Shown here one piece after another: positions 57,768 through 64,000 of a stretch of 64,000 nt of DNA (positions are counted from its first letter, which is position 1; every line of letters begins with the position of its first letter). This DNA comes from Cordia subcordata (Eukaryota > Streptophyta > Magnoliopsida > Boraginales > Cordiaceae). The stretch lies in assembly GCA_028554755.1 (NCBI GenBank), contig JAPTOF010000017.1:3224001-3288000 (forward strand), read 5' to 3'. Position numbers and translations under genes: made by a program. The notes under the pieces are model-generated. The model was not told where the DNA came from. It did not search any database and saw only the letters and a program-made list of their open reading frames with translations.

Positions 57768-58503
57768 AAAGCTTTCTCAAAGATTGAATAACCACATTAG
57801 TGCATGTGAAAGCACAAATTGATTCTAAGAATCATCAATTCCAATAACCATTCATTATCTCACACATTCACATTCAAAGTTATTATCATTTATCAATCAA
57901 CATTTATCACCAAAAAAGAATGTAGGTTAGTAGTAGTACTTCTTACTTAAGATCTATAGGTCTGGAGTTCAAATCATCATAAAAGATAAGTGGAAAATCA
58001 CTATTAATCCTCTTAAAAAAAAGGAAAAGAATAAAAAATCAACATTTAGCACATTTATCAAATCATCAATATATAACATCCCATTACATCGTCATTAAAA
58101 CACATTTATAAGGCTCAATAATGCTAACACAGTCCAATACTAACCATCTCGCTTACTACAAGTTCTTCAAGGACGGTAGCTACTTCACCATCAACTTCTT
58201 CCTAGAGGTGACCCCCTAAGCTTTCAATTTAGAAGAAGCCAAAAAAGGGTGGCTCTTACTCTCTCAGAGAGGTGTCAAGGAAGTCTCAATGCATTATGAT
58301 AAGTAACTGCAACTCACTATATTATGGAAGCCAAATTGTTGACTAACCATAATGCCTTAAATACTACCATCTAGAGTTACAGTGAAGGGCTTAACTGCTG
58401 ACCCTGGTTCTTCCATTTAAATTTCATTTGCTGAAGCTGGGGACCAAGGCAGTCAATCATATGGAACTAAAGCCACCACAATCTTGAATTACAAAGACTC
58501 TAA
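57768..58503. other. unassigned; faint coding traces
   Basis: The plus strand at 58120-58500 has short frames (YYKFFKDGSYFTINFFLEVTP-like, then AEAGDQGSQSYGTKATT) broken by stops; possibly part of the PMD-like pseudogene. A SINE-like head (gtaggttagtagtagtac ... ctggagttcaaatc) is at 57920-57980. Confidence 0.35.
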
Positions 58504-58739
58504 GGGACCATTTGGATTGGCTTTTTTCAAATCTTTTTTTTAACAGTTTTTGAAAAATAGTCTTTTTTGAGAAGCTGAAAATTTCGGCTTCTAAAAAAAG
58601 CTGTATTTGAGCTTTTTTTTTTTCAAAGTTTCAGTTTTTTTTTAAAAATCCAAATCAAATAGTTATTGCATATTTAATGTAAATTTTTCAAGAAAAAAAA
58701 TATTTTTTCTTAAAAAAAAGCTAATTCAATCAGGCCCCA
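58504..58739. mobile_element. MITE of the GGGNCNNTTTGGATTGG family
   Basis: It starts gggaccatttggattggc and ends with the complement of ggggcctgattgaattagc. Internal blocks match 45211-45400 in inverse order. 236 bp, noncoding. Confidence 0.75.
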
Positions 58740-58741
58740 AA

Positions 58742-59290
58742 GCTGTTTGCTTGAAAAATCACCCTTGTAACAAGTACTAGGCTACAACTCTAACCAAGCT
58801 TTGGCCTTGCAAACATGAAGACCTGGTCTCCTTGTGAAGTCTATGCAACCTCTTGATCTCTCTATGCAAATGCAAATTAAATGGTCTTTTTCTCAGCCTT
58901 AAATTTTATCTAAGGTCTTTTACTGCTGTGGGTCACGGACTTTTCAATTATTTAAACAAAATGCACAAAGAATCAATTGAGAATGATTAAACAATAGAAT
59001 GAACCAAAGCAATTAGCTATGACAGGCTCCAACCTGAGTGTTGAATTTATTATCGTGAAAATGAGGTTCTAAAAAACCCACGATAGCAACTTTCTATGTA
59101 GAATATTTTTGGGAACCAAAATAAGGTGATTCCATATAATAATTTAATCTAAGCTAAGCTAAGTGATTATGCTAAGGTTAAATTATGAACTAAGCTATAA
59201 AGCTAAGATTACAAGCTAGATAATAGTGACAAAAGGATATTAGTTGTAGAACCCCTTGCTTTTGAGGATCCCATTGTTTTTATTTCCAAA
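58742..59290. repeat. dispersed direct repeat, copy 1
   Basis: It starts tgtttgcttgaaaaatcaccc-like and shares ordered blocks with 59466-60015: gaccttg/gccttg, acttgatctctct, catagacttcccaatta-like, aagctaagctaag, and a closing 'ttgt.gaaccc...tgagg' block. A shorter third copy is at 63066-63250. Confidence 0.7.
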
Positions 59291-59465
59291 ATGTCCCTAA
59301 AATTCTCAATTATCCATCACAAGCCTTAATAAGCTTAAGGAGTCATACATGATTATCGTTGATTCTCTTTCCTCTTATTGTTAAAAGTTGTTGCAACTTC
59401 TGCGTGTGTTCCTTGCACTTTGACTCGATCGTTTATTTCAGTGTTCCAACATCATATGCCTCCCA

Positions 59466-60015
59466 TGTTGTTTGCTTGGAAAATCACCCTTTTGGCAACA
59501 TACACTTGACCAAGTTTCGGCCAGACCTTGACCTTGTAACATAGAGACTTGATCTCTCTACAACGCTTATGTGTTCTCCTGGTTTCCTTGTGCAAACACA
59601 AAAAAAATGATTCATTTATTGCCTTGAATTTAGTTTAGGGACTTTTGCTACTATGGATCATAGACTTCCCAATTATTTGAAAATGATTGCATAAATAGCC
59701 AAAAGTAAATGAAAAATGATTGAAATGAAATATCTAGAGAAATGATTTAAGGTTAGGTTTTGAACTTGGTCATGGCTTTTTTTACCATGAGAAGTAGGTT
59801 ACAAAGAGCTTGTGATAACATCTCTATTTGAATATAAAAATTTGATTTGAAGAATCAATTGCCACGATGATGCTGTATTATTTAGCTAATAAGAGATTAC
59901 GTTAAGCTATGACTATATTAAGGCTAAGCTAAGAAGTTAAGATAAACTAGATAAAGGTATAAGATTGGTTGTTATGGAACCCTCAACTTCTGAGCCTCTC
60001 ATTGCATTTATTTGT
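59466..60015. repeat. dispersed direct repeat, copy 2
   Basis: Partner of 58742-59290, offset about 725 bp. Diverged but collinear for about 550 bp. Noncoding. Confidence 0.7.
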
Positions 60016-60289
60016 GCACCTTCACAGAAAATATTAACCAGCTGGCTAAACTTTGGAGCTACAATGGTCAGTGGAGATTATGCTTGATTCTGGACTGATC
60101 ATTTTCCTCTCCAATCACTCAAAAGTTATTGTTGGCCTCTACACTTCCACAGCTCATTAACTTGGTCATTTTCTTCTTCAATATTCCTTCAATCTTTGCT
60201 TTAATCACCTACTTGACACCATGTATGATCAATATTTACCTTACTTAGTAAATGACCTTCTTTTGAAACCCAGAACCTGTTTTCACCTT

Positions 60290-60755
60290 TCTTAAGAAGA
60301 GGTCTTCATGGGCATGGCCATCCAGAAAGGACAAGGACATCCATCCTGCTTACATGGCCTATCTTAACCATGCCCAGGCAACCAAGAAAGATGGCTAATT
60401 TACCATGGGCATTTATGATATCATTCAGTTCTCTTGTGAGCCCTTGCTTCTTGAATATCCATTACTCACTGCTATTCTCATTCTATGGTCCACGACCATG
60501 AACTACTTTGTATTCAGTTTGGCTATGCTACTATTATCCTTTTTCATCTTGTTGTCTTTTTTGGCCTTTGGCTCCATTAGGGGTGAACATAAAATCGCAA
60601 AAACTGAAAAAACTGCTTAAGTCGAATCAAATCAATTGTAAATTAGTGATTTTTAGAGTAGTTTAATTAGTCATGGTTTCAATTTTTAAAAACCGAAATG
60701 AACAGTTTGATTTTCAGTTTTAGGAGTAAAAAACATGGCCAAACCAAATCGCCCG

Positions 60756-60796
<41 letters not shown>

Positions 60797-61920
60797 ACGC
60801 AAACTCACATTCTTTTATGGTCTTTCTTTTGACTTAATCTTTAGATTTGTGCATCAAATAAATAATAAATAAACAAAATAGGAAGAGCTCTTGATAGTTA
60901 AAAAGATATTGGAAGATTGAACTATTAGGTTTGTAATTGTTGTTGTAATTTATGAAATTAGTGCTAAATTAGTATGATTATATTACATAACTAAGTATGA
61001 AATAAATAAATTTTAAAACTGCCTAGACCGCCAAAAATCGTTCAGAAATTGCTCTAACCGAAACTATTGATTTCTCTACTACTTGGGTGATTTCGGTTTC
61101 ACAAAATTATAAACCCCCAAATTCGGTTCGGTTAAAAAATTAGTAGTAAAACCGTTGAAACTGCCCATGCACATCCCTAGGCTCTATGGCCAAGCCATTT
61201 TGGCTGAAGAATAAGTTCAGACCTCCCATAGCCTGAGTGGCGAAAGGAACTCGTGTTCCTACTAGACCTTCTTCAAGCTTCGTGCAGGCAAAGACAACGA
61301 TTCTATCATTAACTCTGAACATCTGGCCTTTATTCTCTTCTGGTTTTGTAGGTATCCTTCTCCGCAAAGGTTACCAAAACCTAATCCCCTTGGCACAAGC
61401 CCTCAGATAAGGTACAGTTGTGGCCTTAGGCCTATTGGTTCTTGCTTTCCCCTACTGATCTATCCATCAGTGGATGAAAAGTTTGAGCACTGAGAGGGTC
61501 CTATAATATTCTAGTGGCCCACTTTGAAGTTTGCAACTTTGGTTGTATGCATATTTGCCTATCTTTTCAAAACACTTATATAGAGCACTGTAATCTATGG
61601 GACCCATCCCCAACTATAGTACACTTCTTATCCATTACAATGTCCCTAGTGGGAATGGGATGCCAAGTCATCTACTTTTTCTTCTTCTTGTCCTTACTGT
61701 TGAAGCCTTTGATGTTCACTTCCTTAAGGATCTACTCTTTGGCCCTGACTGGTTCAAGTTGCACATGTTAGTAAGAACTTCTTTAGAATCCACTAACGTT
61801 AAAAATGAAATATTTGACATCCCTTCTAGTTACCTGGTTCGTCACAACCTTCATTGCATAGTCAGCGTAAAGGTTCAAACCATTACTGTGGAGTCAAAAT
61901 TTATCACCCTCACTTTGTAG
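60290..61920 (+). pseudogene. plant mobile domain (PMD)-like pseudogene, split by a MITE
   Basis: Plus-strand remains of a PMD protein. 60290-60577 gives GIYDIIQFS, LLTAILILWSTTMNYFVFSL and a phenylalanine-rich stretch where the family has the PFG-T-TL-DV-GL block. After the 602-bp MITE, 61188-61920 gives EHLAFILFWFCRY, LGTSP-like, and in a shifted frame LQLWLYAYLPIF and MGPIPNYSTLLIHYNV. PMD domains occur in plant MAIL1-type proteins and in some transposons. Stops and frameshifts show it is dead. Whether it was a host gene or transposon cargo cannot be told here. Confidence 0.6.
60578..61179. mobile_element. hAT-like MITE with TAGGGGTG ends
   Basis: Ends are TAGGGGTGAACATAAA and (complement) TAGGGATGTGCATGG. 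The 8-bp duplication is GGCTCCAT / GGCTCTAT (60570-60577 and 61180-61187), seven of eight matching. A (TA)n run lies at 60761-60794. Noncoding. Confidence 0.85.
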
Positions 61921-63065
61921 CAAGCCAGTTTAGACGTGTTCAAGGCATTTTCATCTTTTCACGTGTTCACGATAAACACCAATCTTGCTAAAAGACCCAT
62001 CCTTAACCAGTCTAGTAATGTGCACCTAGTTAATCAAGTTTTAGGACACCAAAATATTGAACCATGAATGAAGAAAGGCATAAGATAAAATCATATTGGC
62101 TAGTGAATTTGAGGCCCTAATTCTTGACTGGAGGGGACACCAAAGGCCTCTGCCTTTTTATCCCCTGGATAGATAAAGAGAGAGGGCAGAGCTTTTGGTT
62201 TTTTCATATTGTCAAAGAGTTGAATAATTTTCATGTTATCAAAGATTTGAAAAATGAAAATAGATGGTGAGTGCCTAATTGAATTAATCAGGTTAAGGCC
62301 ACCCATAATCGGACTTCTATTGCTCGTTGCACCAATCTGTTCCCTAGTCTTCCCTTCAATCCAATCTGTTCCATAGTCTTTCCTTCAATCTCTTATGATT
62401 GTGTCTTTGGCCTCTATAGCTAATAAATATTCAGACAATGGTTCTTATGCTTTAGAGACATCTTCTTCCCATATTAATAATGAATCTAGCCATACTGAAA
62501 ATGCTAGAGATGACACTTTTATTGGCACACCTTTGACTTCAGAGGGTGCCGCTATTATTGATATTCCCTTTACCTTTTTAGTAGTTCAGCTCCATGGTTA
62601 GTATGAATTCACCATATCCCTTATGCTTTATCTTGTGATAGCATTATGACTAGGTTTTTCTATAGCCTGTGGTGTATGATTTGTTTAAGGCACTTCAAGA
62701 CCTTTCCAAAACCTATTTGTACACCCTGGCACCAATGTGGATGATTGTGTAAATTATAGTTTTGTAGACAGTCTCCCTTAACTTCCTTCTTCTACAAGCC
62801 TTGACTTTCTATCTTCGCAAATGGCCTATAAATTTGTAAACTTCATTGCTCTCCCATCTTAAACCCCAAAATTTTATACACGTTGTTCATGCCCTTGCTA
62901 TTATTGCTTTGGCCCCAAGCCTTTAATGCTAATATTCATAGTTAGGGCTCTTGTAGTTGAGGCTTAGTCTTTGACTAATACTTGCTCTTAGGCTGATACC
63001 ATATTAAACTATGTATAGTATGAAAGGTAGTAGTTTTCCTCTCTGGCTGTGTATATTGAAAAGGT
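61921..63065. other. unassigned region
   Basis: The plus-strand frame 62395-62601 is Ser/Thr/Asn-rich and unrecognised; it may be the low-complexity tail of the PMD-like pseudogene. A near-duplicate 'aatctgttcc.tagtctt.ccttcaatc' occurs twice at 62334-62390. No gene is claimed. Confidence 0.35.
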
Positions 63066-63250
63066 GTTTGCTTGGAAAACCTCCTTACTGGACTACGCTC
63101 TTGGCCACAGCTTTGACCAAACTTTGACCTTGTAACGAGGAGATTTAATCTACCTACAACATCTATGAAGGCTCCTAGTTCCTTCTCTTACCCTGAATTC
63201 GATCTAGGTACTTGTACTGCTTTGGGTCATGGACTTTTCAACTATAAATA
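63066..63250. repeat. dispersed direct repeat, copy 3 (short)
   Basis: It carries tgtttgcttggaaaacctcc, ctttgaccttgtaacgaggaga and ttgggtcatggacttttcaa, matching copies at 58742 and 59466 only over the first 200 bp. Confidence 0.7.
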
Positions 63251-63578
63251 ATCAATTTGTATGAAAGTTTTGTTAGCATAATTTTCATATATGCATGTTT
63301 TTTTATGATGATATGATGAGGCAATTAGTAGTAATGACGAATGATGCTATCTATAGATGAATAAATGTATTAGATAGTGCTTTAAATGAATGATTAAACT
63401 GATAAATGAATCTTAGACTCAATTTGTGCTTCTACTTGTAGTAATGCGTTTGTTGAGTCATTACAAAAATCTTTGATCTAATTTGCCTTGAAGAATCTTT
63501 GTTATCGCCTAGACTCTCAAGTTAAGAAACTTAATTGAAATATGACCTCTGTTAGGAGAGGGCGTCATTATGTCACTT

Positions 63579-64000
63579 CAAGTTTTCAAGATTTTTCAGA
63601 TTTGAGCTCTTTGACTTGAGAATTCCAAGTAAGGGACAAACGTTCTCCATGGCACATTAGATCTGTTGGTGGCAAGTTAGATTTAGAAGGGAGGTGACTA
63701 GAGCTTTTAAAAAAATTTTAGATACATTGCTCACTTTTCTTCTAACACAAGTAGTTGTTTATATAGTGCTTGAGATTATCAAAAAAGCAAAGCAAATGCA
63801 AAAGCGAAAGTAAAGTGCACAATCGATTTATAGTGGTTTCAAGCCCAAGCCTACATCCACTACTTAAGGTATCCCACCTAGGATTTTAATCAGCCTTCAT
63901 TAAACTTGTGCTTTTTCAAATGGCTAATCATAAACCACTTTACAACCTTTGATTTTCCTAAATCAAGAAAACCCAATATTACAATTTCAAGTCCCTCATA
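63579..64000. repeat. end-plus-start junction of the 1.13-kb repeat unit
   Basis: 63579-63663 matches the end of 56638-57767, and 63664-64000 matches its start, in direct head-to-tail order. The unit runs off the window. Confidence 0.6.

Noticed and set aside
1..64000. CRISPR array, bacterial operon, ribosome-binding sites, rRNA
   Set aside because: No regularly spaced identical repeats, no Shine-Dalgarno-led gene runs and no rRNA-like sequence. The window is plant nuclear DNA.

Overview
The window looks like nuclear DNA of a flowering plant, probably a dicot. It is AT-rich and has GT-AG introns in a conserved kinase gene. It holds nested Ty1/copia, Tat-type and Athila-type Ty3/gypsy retrotransposons, tRNA-derived SINEs, and hAT-, Mutator- and Helitron-like repeats. 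Almost every long open frame outside the kinase gene is a decayed mobile-element fragment. All calls were made by eye from motifs and repeat alignment; no search was run.

Left part (1-16 kb): one cellular gene on the minus strand, the 5' part of a Ste20/GCK-III (MST3-like) protein kinase. Seven coding exons (170 residues, from the start codon through the DFG motif) lie between 14950 and 3302, with a probable 5'UTR exon near 15.5-15.66 kb; the remainder lies beyond base 1. Two degenerate copia elements sit in its introns. Copia-B (9887-12575) is in intron 1, on the gene's strand, with both LTRs and a 5-bp target duplication. Copia-A (up to about 3.1 kb) is in intron 7, on the opposite strand.

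Middle part (16.3-37 kb): a 474-bp Mutator-like foldback element, then a 19.4-kb nested complex. The outer unit is a minus-strand Tat-type Ty3/gypsy element (Tat-1, 17659-37041) with matching LTRs and a near-perfect 5-bp target duplication. It is interrupted by an Athila-like element (from 19358) and a second, plus-strand Tat element (Tat-2, about 27.5-34.03 kb). A deletion seems to have fused Athila to Tat-2, with about 270 bp of GC-rich foreign-looking filler at the join. Both Tat copies carry the antisense ORF (aORF) between pol and the 3' LTR, and both keep a TATA-like antisense promoter in the same place.

Right part (37-64 kb): no intact gene seen. It is a stack of insertions. Long AT-rich inverted-repeat elements are split by a 2.5-kb probable solo LTR and by a SINE. 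A short MITE is split by an 1870-bp non-autonomous LTR element. Three elements with TAGGGGTG-type termini have 8-bp target duplications. There is a 932-bp Mutator-like element with a 12-bp duplication, a 4.9-kb TIR element with other elements nested in it, and Helitron-like ends. The last 8 kb holds remains of plant-mobile-domain (PMD) genes, one split by a hAT-like MITE, amid diverged direct repeats.

What stands out: the conserved antisense gene and promoter of the Tat elements, the deletion junction with filler, the retroelement-loaded introns of the kinase gene, and several datable insertion-into-insertion events.
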